From the NCBI RefSeq assembly GCF_007971525.1, contig NZ_CP042437.1:2232001-2296000 (forward strand): a stretch of 64,000 nucleotides of DNA, written 5' to 3'. Position numbers and translations under genes: made by a program. Positions 8,980 to 17,268 of the stretch are shown in pieces. Under the pieces are notes generated by a model, which saw nothing but the letters and a program-made list of their open reading frames with translations, was not told the origin of the DNA and did no database searches. The first letter of the stretch is position 1. Every line of letters starts with the position of its first letter. The stretch comes from Mucilaginibacter ginsenosidivorax. GTDB taxonomy: Bacteria; Bacteroidota; Bacteroidia; Sphingobacteriales; Sphingobacteriaceae.

Positions 8980-9669
8980 TCCTCTGATTTACAAATTTGT
9001 TTATTTTTTGATGAATATATTATTAATTGTTTCTCTATGACTGTCTTGTAAGCGATATGTTACCCGCTTTGCGATGCAAATATGCAATTTCAAAAAGGCA
9101 ATATGAAGATTAAGGACAAAAGTCTTTTGCTGGGAAGTCTGAAAGGCACAAAATTGCATTTTTCCATCAATCCTGGTGCATGATATCGAGTATGCACCAC
9201 ATTATCAGGGTGGCTGCCTTAGCTACAGAATTATGCGGCGGGTTGATTATTTAAGCGAACGGTATCCGCTAATGGGGTCAGTAAAATTTACCTGCAGAGC
9301 GAATAACTAATTGCATCACATATATCAAAAGCCAAATAAGAAATACCCCGAAATCGAAATAAGGAACAGATAAATTTAGTTATGGTCAGTATTCTACTTT
9401 ACTATGTATTTCGCTTTCCGAAAAAGCCAAAACAAAACTAATAGTAATCATCACGGACTGCTTTGCAACAAATAATGCCAATTTGGTTAAAAACTCAAGG
9501 TGTTCGGCGGAAACAGCCGGGTAAAAATTGAAATGCCCGAGGGCTACCAGTTTCTGATAGCACATCTGCATTATCTTAAGTTAAGCGTTCAGCTTTTCTC
9601 TAAAAATGGATTCTTTTATAAGTGGTTGCTATTGGGGCATTAAACTTGCTCATCTTCAAGTGCTGCGCC
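8980..9669. other. Gene-poor boundary of the bacteriocin-like island
   Basis: About 690 bases without a convincing gene. On the plus strand, 9143-9310 reads open for about 55 codons and contains a plausible protein-like stretch (IEYAPHYQGGCLSYRIMRRV), perhaps a decayed gene end; I do not recognise it. A 61-codon minus-strand frame at 9386-9571 has no support. Base composition is richer in A+T than the flanking lepB genes. Confidence 0.4.
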
Positions 9670-9873
9670 CTATTTATCAACAACATTATACTTGTTTTTC
9701 AGTAAAAACATCAGATAATATCCTGCAAATATTATCCCCCAAATTATAAGTACTTTCCATGAGTATTTGTACAATCCGGGATATTCCATCCTCAGGTTTG
9801 GAACCAGGTATAAAACCGCAACAATCAATATTAACCCAGCTCCTATAACTCCTAACATTCCCCAAATTTTCAT
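9670..9873 (-). CDS. Small two-helix membrane protein of the bacteriocin-like locus
   Basis: 67 residues with two hydrophobic segments (about 4-25 and 39-58) separated by a short polar loop, and a Lys-rich C-terminal tail. Family not recognised. It is the last gene on the strand of the island, 59 bases after the C39-peptidase exporter. Small membrane proteins at this place in bacteriocin loci are often immunity proteins; that role is inference only. Confidence 0.6.
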   Translation of the reverse strand: MKIWGMLGVIGAGLILIVAVLYLVPNLRMEYPGLYKYSWKVLIIWGIIFAGYYLMFLLKNKYNVVDK

Positions 9874-9932
9874 AGCATTTAATTATTAACAAACATTTCT
9901 CTAAAATATAAAAAAACAACCAAATTTAACCC

Positions 9933-12083
9933 TCAGATAACAACATCAGCCTTAATTAAATATTTTTTTTGATCGATATTATATATAGGGCCAAGACTTT
10001 CTGCTAAGCCGATATTGTGTGTAATCATAGCTATTAGCATTTTTTGCTTTAAGTTATCCAGCAATTTGATAATAAAGCTTTCGGTTTCGCTATCCATTGA
10101 TGCCGTAGCCTCGTCAAGTAAAAGCAATTGGGGTTGGCGATAAAGCGCTCTGGCAAAGGCGACCAACTGCCTTTGCCCCCCTGACAAACTGACGCCGTCT
10201 TCACCCAATAAAGTGCCGTATCCTTGCGGAAATAAACTAAAATACTTATCAAAGCCGTACTCTACGCAAAATTTATAAACTTTAACCATTTCCTCCTGCA
10301 AATAGGTAAGGTCTGGGCCTGGTTCCTGGATATCAAAATTCAAGGCTATATTTTGAAGCAGATTGCAGTTAAAAAACTTAATATCCTGGGGCACTACCGC
10401 AACATTTGATCGCCAGCTGGCATTATCATAAGCATTCAAATCATGACCATCTATGGTAATTTGCCCGGACTCGATAAAGGCAAATTTTTGCAAAATTTGA
10501 AAGATAGTACTTTTGCCGCTACCTGTTTTTCCAAGGATAACAAAAATTTGCCCTTTGTTTAGCTCAAAAGAAACTTTATCTAACAACTTTGGGCGCCCAA
10601 TAAATCTGAATGATATATCTTTTATAACAATAGAATTAATGCTGCCCCCTTTAACCGCGCCGCTATCCGGATTTAAACTTTGTTCTCCTTCTAAATAAAC
10701 AAATTCATACATCCTATTGAAGGCAACTTTAGCTTCCTGAATTTGAATATTTGACATGGCCAGGCGAACAACTGCCGATATAATGCCCGATGTTACTGTT
10801 AGTATAGCCATTAACTCGCCTATTTTAAGTTGATGACTTATCACCAATAGCGAACTACAGGTCAAAATGGTCATCAATAAAACTATCCCAATAATTTCTG
10901 ACCACCAATTTAACCTGGTTTTGGTTATTCCAAGTTTATAAAGCTCGGATTGAAACATTTTAAAAAAGTTCTGCGTAACCCGGCTAAACCCTTTTTCAAG
11001 TCCCGACATTTTAATAACTTCAATACCTTGGATAGAATCAATATAGTTACTATCATTCCGGGCATAGGCCTTCATTACATCTGTTTGTCCGGCTAATATT
11101 TTATCAGAATATATATTTGATAACGCAAAAGAAAGAGGAATACTTGCTAAAGTGCAAAGCGCAATGACGACGCCAAAATTAAAAACATAAAAAACAGAAA
11201 CTATAACAATAAGTAAATCAATAACAACCGAACCTGCCAAAAAACTAATGGTTTGTTGAATCCTGTAAGTATCGTTTAACCGCGATATTAAATCGCCGGT
11301 TTTCCTATTGGCGAAAAAATTCTTAGGCAATGACAATAGCAGGCTGTAAAATTTATTAGTAATACGGTTGTTAAATGCTACACCCTGCTTCAACAACATT
11401 ACCGACCTGAGGTAATTCACCCCGCTTTTTGTTACTAACAGGATAGTTGCCAAAATCAAGCTAATCGATAATTTAAATGTATTATGCTCGGGTAAAACAT
11501 TATCTATCAGCTTTTGCGAAAGTATGGGCATGCAAAGAGACAGTGCAGCGATTATTAAGCCCATAAAGGCAGTAGCAAACAACAATGTTAAATCATCATC
11601 AATCAATCCCCTAATCCACGCCAACTTACTGCCTCTTTTAGTTTTCCTTTCATTAAAGGCTTCGTTACAAGACAGCCGCAGCATGTATTTTTTTTGCCAA
11701 ATTTTTAAAAGTTCGGCCTCTGATATTTCAGAAACGCCCTTTGCGGGGTCGCCAATTAAAAATCCAGACGGTCCATATTGATATAAAACTATGTAATGCT
11801 CCAGATAGCCATCTACCAAAACATGCAATATACAAGGACCATCATTTTTTTTTATTTCGGCTATGTCATCAACCTCAAATGCCTCGGCATTAAACCCAAG
11901 CGATTGCGAAGCCCTATAAAGGCCGAGCATGGTAGTACCTTGAACGGAGGTTCCGCTTATTTGTCTTATATTTTCAAAAGAATCATCGCCGTTATAGTAT
12001 CTGACTACAGAAAGTAAGCATGCGACAGCGCAATCAGATTGATCATGCTGTTTAGTGAATGATTTTCTAATCTTTTTATTCAT
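9933..12083 (-). CDS. C39-peptidase-containing ABC exporter (bacteriocin processing/export)
   Basis: 716 residues. The frame opens with a TTG at 12104, but the ATG at 12083 gives the usual short lead before the peptidase. Three parts: C39 peptidase (about 1-130) with Gln12, Cys18 in KQHDQSDCAVACL, His96 and Asp112 (IGDPAKG), so the triad is complete; a six-helix exporter domain (about 160-445); and an ATPase with Walker A GKTGSGKST, signature LSGGQRQ and Walker B LLLLDEATASMD. This family cuts leader peptides after Gly-Gly and exports the product through the inner membrane. Two small GG-leader peptides lie upstream on the same strand (14874-15304), the evident substrates. No HlyD adaptor gene is nearby. 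Confidence 0.92.
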   Translation of the reverse strand: MNKKIRKSFTKQHDQSDCAVACLLSVVRYYNGDDSFENIRQISGTSVQGTTMLGLYRASQSLGFNAEAFEVDDIAEIKKNDGPCILHVLVDGYLEHYIVLYQYGPSGFLIGDPAKGVSEISEAELLKIWQKKYMLRLSCNEAFNERKTKRGSKLAWIRGLIDDDLTLLFATAFMGLIIAALSLCMPILSQKLIDNVLPEHNTFKLSISLILATILLVTKSGVNYLRSVMLLKQGVAFNNRITNKFYSLLLSLPKNFFANRKTGDLISRLNDTYRIQQTISFLAGSVVIDLLIVIVSVFYVFNFGVVIALCTLASIPLSFALSNIYSDKILAGQTDVMKAYARNDSNYIDSIQGIEVIKMSGLEKGFSRVTQNFFKMFQSELYKLGITKTRLNWWSEIIGIVLLMTILTCSSLLVISHQLKIGELMAILTVTSGIISAVVRLAMSNIQIQEAKVAFNRMYEFVYLEGEQSLNPDSGAVKGGSINSIVIKDISFRFIGRPKLLDKVSFELNKGQIFVILGKTGSGKSTIFQILQKFAFIESGQITIDGHDLNAYDNASWRSNVAVVPQDIKFFNCNLLQNIALNFDIQEPGPDLTYLQEEMVKVYKFCVEYGFDKYFSLFPQGYGTLLGEDGVSLSGGQRQLVAFARALYRQPQLLLLDEATASMDSETESFIIKLLDNLKQKMLIAMITHNIGLAESLGPIYNIDQKKYLIKADVVI

Positions 12084-12156
12084 ACCTGCATAATTATTTT
12101 GCAAACAAATAATTGTTAATTTATCTGAAATATTGTTGCTTTAATTGCATCTGCTC

Positions 12157-12678
12157 TTAATTTAACCATTGGGTAAGCGCAGAAATTTTTGTTTCACCTG
12201 AATAGTTTTTAACAAGCTTTAAATCTTTATTATAAATGAAGATACCAGGGGTTCTGCGGGAGCCAAAAGCCTTGTAAAACTCATCGTCATCAGATTTTAG
12301 CATGGTTAAATTTTTTAAGCTGCCAAGTTTAAATCCTTTAAAATAGCTATCAATTTGTGCGAAGGGCTCATTGGAAACCATTATTATTGAAGTATTACTA
12401 AATGCACTTTGATGTTTTACCAACTCCCCGGCTTCATACTGACAGGAGCCACACATGGTATTGTAGTAAATAATAATGCATGGACGTTTTTTGGGGATAT
12501 CTTTTGAAAGAAAATATTTGGTACTATCCTGCATCAGCCGAAATTTCATGTTAGGAGGAACGCCCAACTGTGATTCCATTTTTGAGTTAAACCTCATTTT
12601 TATAATTATACTATACAGTAATACTGATACAACTATGGCAATAATGCCTAAACAGACCGCTATGATTTTTTTCTTCAT
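12157..12678 (-). CDS. Membrane-anchored thioredoxin-fold protein with CGSC
   Basis: 173 residues. One N-terminal hydrophobic segment (about 4-27) anchors the protein, placing the rest in the periplasm. A thioredoxin-like fold follows with the redox pair Cys76-Gly-Ser-Cys79 in YYNTMCGSCQYE and a cis-Pro loop (RRTPGIFIYN) near residue 145. It resembles TlpA/AhpC-type oxidoreductases. In this locus it lies between the membrane partner of an ABC exporter and the C39 exporter. Both peptides have two cysteines in the mature part, so it may make or rearrange their disulfides; direction of the reaction cannot be read from the sequence. Confidence 0.82.
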   Translation of the reverse strand: MKKKIIAVCLGIIAIVVSVLLYSIIIKMRFNSKMESQLGVPPNMKFRLMQDSTKYFLSKDIPKKRPCIIIYYNTMCGSCQYEAGELVKHQSAFSNTSIIMVSNEPFAQIDSYFKGFKLGSLKNLTMLKSDDDEFYKAFGSRRTPGIFIYNKDLKLVKNYSGETKISALTQWLN

Positions 12679-12706
12679 ATTTATTAAAAAGAGGTTCGAT
12701 TATACT

Positions 12707-14089
12707 TTAGGTTGAAATCAAAGGTTTATTAAAATTAGCTGCTGCCTGCCTAAAAAAATAGCCAGCGAAAACTATACAGACAGCAACATTTAACAAAGCA
12801 ACTGAACAAATTAGAACAGTGTTTTGACAGTATAAAGCTACCGCTGCTATTATCCCAACAATGAGCGTTATAAGCGAGCTGATAAAATTTGTATTGGTTT
12901 GTTTGTTTATGGAGTCGACTAATGTTTTGGGATATTTTAAAGAGAACACCAGCGACATAGCTATTAAACTTAAACAAACTGAGAAGTAAAGTAGAAAGAA
13001 GCGATAATCAATTGGAACTATAATTTTAAAGTACCGGCCCCAAACAGCCTGCAAAATGAATATTAGTATATCAATCAATAAATCTAACGGCAGCAACACC
13101 ATTATTAATGGATATACATAGGTTCTGATTATAGTTTTATGAATATTCCTGCTAAAAAAAACGTTACGATATAAATCAACACCAAATGCGAATATGTTGT
13201 TAAAGAGATAGGTAAACAATAATATGGGTAAAATACAAACAAGGTAAAAAAACTGGTATCCAGCCATAAATTTCAACAGGCCTGTTGACGTACCGAGTAA
13301 ATAAACCAATTTTACCAGGTACAACAGAATTATGCTAGACCGAATTTTATTAGCCGATAATAAATATCGTAATACTATGGTTGACGTATTAGTATTTCTT
13401 GATTTGATATTTATGGATAATGCCTTGGACTGAACAGCAATCTGCCCATAAGAATGATAGGAAACGATAAAAATTAACACCAATAGCGTTAACAAATAAA
13501 AATTGGAAAATTTTAAAAAGTATAGCCAAACAGTTAATATGCTCAAAAAAAGGTAAACAATATGACTAATGTTAAACCTGGATTCGAAAACAGATCTTAT
13601 GGCACGGTTTATATGAAAATATACGAATAACAACAGTAAAACAGCAAAAACGTCTGTAAAGACAACAGATTTGGAAAAGGCGGCGAAGCAAATAAAAAAA
13701 AGCAATATCACCATATAAAAAAACGAGAACAAGTCGCGAAAAAGACTCACCGAATATTTTATAACCGGGTTTAAGTTATAATAAGGATTATCAACAAAAC
13801 GAATAGTCCTGAATGTTGGAAAAATGTATTTTACAATAATAATTACCCCGGTAGCCAGTGAAAGTGCCGATATTAAATTAAATTTAACATGCTTTGCAAG
13901 TAACAAGTCGTTTAACTTGCCGAATATAAAACCATCAAAAACTATCAGCAGAATTATTAGGCCCACCAACACTCTGTCGGTTTTTTTATGGCTTACAATT
14001 ACCTTTTTTTTGGATAGCAGTATTGATAAAAATTTTAATAAAGAAAATAATTGACGTAATTTAAATCCAGTTGGGGAGTAGTACTTCAT
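12707..14089 (-). CDS. Polytopic membrane protein, ABC exporter permease partner
   Basis: 460 residues with about eleven hydrophobic segments and few long loops. The start overlaps the end of the ABC ATPase gene by 29 bases, which indicates translational coupling and makes it the likely membrane partner of that ATPase. No sequence family recognised with confidence; ABC-2-type or bacteriocin self-protection permeases have this size and layout. Probably exports the peptides or protects the producer against them. AT-rich like the rest of the island. Confidence 0.7.
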   Translation of the reverse strand: MKYYSPTGFKLRQLFSLLKFLSILLSKKKVIVSHKKTDRVLVGLIILLIVFDGFIFGKLNDLLLAKHVKFNLISALSLATGVIIIVKYIFPTFRTIRFVDNPYYNLNPVIKYSVSLFRDLFSFFYMVILLFFICFAAFSKSVVFTDVFAVLLLLFVYFHINRAIRSVFESRFNISHIVYLFLSILTVWLYFLKFSNFYLLTLLVLIFIVSYHSYGQIAVQSKALSINIKSRNTNTSTIVLRYLLSANKIRSSIILLYLVKLVYLLGTSTGLLKFMAGYQFFYLVCILPILLFTYLFNNIFAFGVDLYRNVFFSRNIHKTIIRTYVYPLIMVLLPLDLLIDILIFILQAVWGRYFKIIVPIDYRFFLLYFSVCLSLIAMSLVFSLKYPKTLVDSINKQTNTNFISSLITLIVGIIAAVALYCQNTVLICSVALLNVAVCIVFAGYFFRQAAANFNKPLIST

Positions 14090-14816
14090 CAGGCCTTATG
14101 TGTTCTTTGGGTAAGTATTTAAAAAAATTCTCCAATACGGTTTCGCCCTGGGCGTAAAAGTTGTCTTTTTTTTCCTTTATGATAATCTTACCGTGGCTAA
14201 TAAGGGCTACATCTGTAGCTAACTCTTTAATATAAGAGAGATCGTGGCTTGAGATGAGTAAGGTTTTTCCCTTTAACATCATTAATTTAAAAACCCGTAT
14301 CAATTTATCAACAAATACCGGGTCAAGTCCATTAAAAGGCTCATCAAGAATAAGAATACCGGGCGAGTTTAATAATGCGGCACAAAATTCAAGGCGTTTT
14401 TTATTCCCTGTTGAATAAGTAGATATCGTGTTATTGATTAAGCTCTTATCGTCAAAAAACAGATCGATTAAATCATTTATCTTATTTTTTAAATCTATCC
14501 TTTTCATGCTCAACAGCAGCCCGTGCAGCATTAAAAAATCATATCCGGATAGGTCCTCAATTAATAACGATTTTTCGGGCATACACCCAATTTTCCCCTT
14601 TATAGTATTACTTTTATCATAGTATGTTTCTCCCATTATCTGTAATTCCCCGTAATCGGGTGTCAATATGCCAAGTATTACATTTAAAATGGTGCTCTTC
14701 CCGGCACCATTGGGCCCAATCAGGCACAAACATTCCCCCTGGTTAACCGTAATATTAATGCCATCTAACACTTTTTTTTCGCTAAACGCTTTGCATATAT
14801 TTTTTAGTTCAATCAT
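14061..14816 (-). CDS. ABC transporter ATP-binding protein
   Basis: 251 residues. Complete ATPase: Walker A GPNGAGKST (about 35-43), an altered signature YSTGNKKRLEF in place of LSGGQ, Walker B ILILDEPFNGLDP and the switch His in LISSHD. The signature form YSTGNKKR is common in ABC-2-type exporters of the CcmA group. The stop lies inside the next gene, whose membrane protein is its presumed partner. Upstream are the two GG-leader peptides. In class II bacteriocin loci such pairs often give immunity by pumping peptide out of the membrane; here that is inference. Confidence 0.88.
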   Translation of the reverse strand: MIELKNICKAFSEKKVLDGINITVNQGECLCLIGPNGAGKSTILNVILGILTPDYGELQIMGETYYDKSNTIKGKIGCMPEKSLLIEDLSGYDFLMLHGLLLSMKRIDLKNKINDLIDLFFDDKSLINNTISTYSTGNKKRLEFCAALLNSPGILILDEPFNGLDPVFVDKLIRVFKLMMLKGKTLLISSHDLSYIKELATDVALISHGKIIIKEKKDNFYAQGETVLENFFKYLPKEHIRPDEVLLPNWI

Positions 14817-14873
14817 ATCCGTGTATGCGCAATTAAGAGGGATTGGAAAACATCTTCCAACCCCTCAAAAAAT

Positions 14874-15083
14874 TTAAGAGAATAGCGAGTAAATACCATA
14901 AGCGGCGCATCCAACGCCAGCCCCGGCAACTACCCAGGCAGCTACGCCGCCTGTTGCCACAGTTGCTCCTAATAATGTTGCAACGCCTGCTACTGAAACA
15001 CCAGCCGCTAAGCCTGCACAAAAACCTGCCGCTGCAGACCCACCCTGAATTTCTTCGAGTTCGATAAGTTCTAGATTTCTCAT
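14874..15083 (-). CDS. Double-glycine leader peptide A (bacteriocin-like)
   Basis: 69 residues. Leader MRNLELIELEEIQGG (15) fits the ELxxIxGG pattern cut by C39 peptidases. The predicted mature peptide is 54 residues, almost free of charge, rich in Gly, Ala and Val, with two cysteines (Cys22 and Cys59 of the precursor) and several GxxxG helix-contact motifs (positions 20-24, 24-28, 54-58). This is the profile of a membrane-active class II bacteriocin, especially of the two-peptide type. It follows peptide B by 26 bases. The very small size keeps the gene out of many automatic annotations. Confidence 0.85.
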   Translation of the reverse strand: MRNLELIELEEIQGGSAAAGFCAGLAAGVSVAGVATLLGATVATGGVAAWVVAGAGVGCAAYGIYSLFS

Positions 15084-15109
15084 TTTTTTTGTTTTTTAAG
15101 GTTAAATAA

Positions 15110-15304
15110 TTAGTTACTAACAGCAGCTCCAATAGCCAATCCAATACAGGTTGGCCCAAATATGGCACCGGTTACAAAAATGCCAAAACCACCAAATACA
15201 CCACCTGAAATTGCAAGACCACATGCAACTCCGGCACCTGTGGCAAGCCCGTCTTTCGAGCCACCATTGATTAACGCCATCTTCTCAAGTTCCAAAGATT
15301 TCAT
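15110..15304 (-). CDS. Double-glycine leader peptide B (bacteriocin-like)
   Basis: 64 residues. Leader MKSLELEKMALINGG (15), similar to peptide A, with Ile at -4 and Gly-Gly at the cut site. The mature part is 49 residues: SKDG, then a hydrophobic Gly-rich sequence with Cys28 and Cys53 and GxxxG motifs at 25-29, 34-38 and 35-39. A and B share leader, size, Gly/Ala-rich nature and one cysteine pair, but their cores differ, as expected for two complementary peptides. First small gene of the locus after the membrane protein at 15394-16059. Confidence 0.85.
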   Translation of the reverse strand: MKSLELEKMALINGGSKDGLATGAGVACGLAISGGVFGGFGIFVTGAIFGPTCIGLAIGAAVSN

Positions 15305-15393
15305 AAAAAAATTAAGTTGTAATTGTACCTACTCTATCAGCTTTTCGGTTTCCGCTGTTATGAAGTTTACTTCATAAGTATTTTCATTGAGTA

Positions 15394-16059
15394 TTAACTC
15401 AGGTTAATGCTCAAAAACATTATAAAAATGGTCCATACAAGCAAACCTGCTCCGTATGACGATATAACTGTAACCCCTGTTTTTTTAATTGGCAAGCCCA
15501 ATTGATTGCTTAAGCAATAACTCAGGCTAAAACAGTAAATGATTTCAAAAATATTGGTTGTTGAAAGCGGATAATAGAACCATTTCTTAACGTTAGCAAT
15601 ATCAACCAGGCTTAGTAATGAAAACGGCGAAAAAAGCTGGAGGTCTAATAAGGTGTAACGTGTTTTAAAAAAAGAGAACCAAATTATTTTAATAATGAGA
15701 GGGATAAGAAAGATGGTTTCGCTGATAATGACGATTTTAAAAATCTTTGAAAAGCTTATTTTGAAGTTGCTAAAAATAGCTCCAACCATTAAACACATGC
15801 TGATTAAAAAGAATTTAATTGAGTAACAAATTGGCAATATGATATACCCTAAATACTGATATTTTTTTTGAAGGTTAATAAACTCCTCTATCCTATCTGC
15901 GCCAAGCTGCTGTGAATAATAGTTATATATTACCGTATCTGACATTAATATAAAATTAAATACAGCAGTTAAAGCAACTACGCATATACAAAAGATTATA
16001 AACAAATAGTACGTTTTAAGTGAATTAAAATCCTTGTAAGTGACAAGTATTAGGTTCAT
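15394..16059 (-). CDS. Membrane protein of the bacteriocin-like locus
   Basis: 221 residues with five or six hydrophobic segments: about 18-38, 72-95, 100-120, 155-180 and 195-218. Family not recognised; the fold resembles Yip1-like small membrane proteins by eye only. First gene of the minus-strand block, 89 bases before peptide B and probably in the same transcript. Could be immunity, a helper for export or an unrelated protein. Low-GC codon use like the rest of the island. Confidence 0.65.
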   Translation of the reverse strand: MNLILVTYKDFNSLKTYYLFIIFCICVVALTAVFNFILMSDTVIYNYYSQQLGADRIEEFINLQKKYQYLGYIILPICYSIKFFLISMCLMVGAIFSNFKISFSKIFKIVIISETIFLIPLIIKIIWFSFFKTRYTLLDLQLFSPFSLLSLVDIANVKKWFYYPLSTTNIFEIIYCFSLSYCLSNQLGLPIKKTGVTVISSYGAGLLVWTIFIMFLSINLS

Positions 16060-17268
16060 AAGGAAAATAAGTTTAAGTGTTAATTAAAAATTGAACGTCA
16101 CAAGATATATAATCGTTTTCAATAAAAAAAAATATTTTCAAGAAAAACATAGTATTTTTTTTTTCAATTTGTTTTCCTGAGCCCAAATTGGAAAATACTA
16201 ATTTTCAGAATTAATAGATATATCTAAATAAAAATAATTCGAACTATCAAAAAATTAATTCACAATAGCGAATATTTAAGTTTATAATGGTAATTTTTTC
16301 AAAATTATATCCGATTTGAAATTAATTTATTAAAATTACTTTTTAATAAACATAAAACATTATACAAAAAAATTCATGAAGATTTATAATGGAGTTGGCT
16401 ATTTAGGGTTGGGGCATGATGGTATTGATAAGTATCTGCGAAATTTTTCCATTTTTAATTAATGTAAAATTAAAATAATTTCAAATCGAAGTATTTTACA
16501 TGATAGCCTGGTGTCTCATTTACGCTATTGTATATATCATAATATCAATTGGTAACTTTAATAAATCACGATAAAAACAGTAGTAAATTTTAATATCTAA
16601 TACCTTTTAAATACAATAATGAGGTATTTATACTTTTCCGTTAATTTTTTGTATACCAACAATTTGCATTAAATACAGCAGTAGATGACAGCCGGAACTT
16701 ATGACTTGCAAGCAAGCAAAAAATCCAGACCATTATCCCTAACACTGGAAAATAAGTCCTAAACCGCCACATCCGTACTGTTATTAAGTCAAGAAATTAC
16801 CAACGATTGAACATCCAACACCTGTCGTCCGATATCGAATCTTACTGTTTCCTTTAATTTTTAATCAATGTTGTAAAGAGACCACAGGCCTTTTGCTACT
16901 AAAAGCCCTGCGCCACATTCTTTGGGTCAAGGCTTCCGGGCGGATGCTTTGTGATTTGAATAATTCAAAGGGCAAATGCAGTTGCCGGGGGGGGGGTTAA
17001 TCGCCAATGGGTTTTGGCTTCAGCACTTCCAAATTAGCTAGTGTTAATGCAAGCCTTGCCGCAAACAATAACGACCCTATTGCAGGATTCCCCGGTAAGC
17101 GTGTTTGCCAATGGTACCGAGGCCGCACAAACTAAAGTGGTTATTATACCCTTTGACAATTACCAGGCAGCTATTAAACGCCCGGGCGGTTATTATATAA
17201 ACACACAAACCGGGGCGCCTTATGTTACCGGCGATAATTGTAATTTGAAATCTGTACATCTACAATCT
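16060..17268. other. AT-rich gene-free stretch with possible gene remnants
   Basis: About 1.2 kb at the upstream edge of the island. 16060-16700 is very AT-rich and holds no convincing gene; it should contain the promoter of the peptide locus, but no clear TAnnTTTG box stood out. 16850-17268 has more balanced composition, a run of ten G at 16987-16996, and short coding-like pieces on both strands without complete frames: plus 17047-17249 (VIIPFDNYQAAIKRPGGYY) and minus, ending near 16999 (LANLEVLKPKPIGD). These may be remnants of genes broken when the island arrived. Confidence 0.4.

Noticed and set aside
9386-9571. 61-codon minus-strand frame in the island border
   Set aside because: Short, with no recognisable features and no link to neighbours.
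16375-16464. Short open frame MKIYNGVGYLGLGHDGIDKY in the AT-rich gap
   Set aside because: Only 28 codons, no Gly-Gly leader, no conserved context; too weak to call a third peptide.
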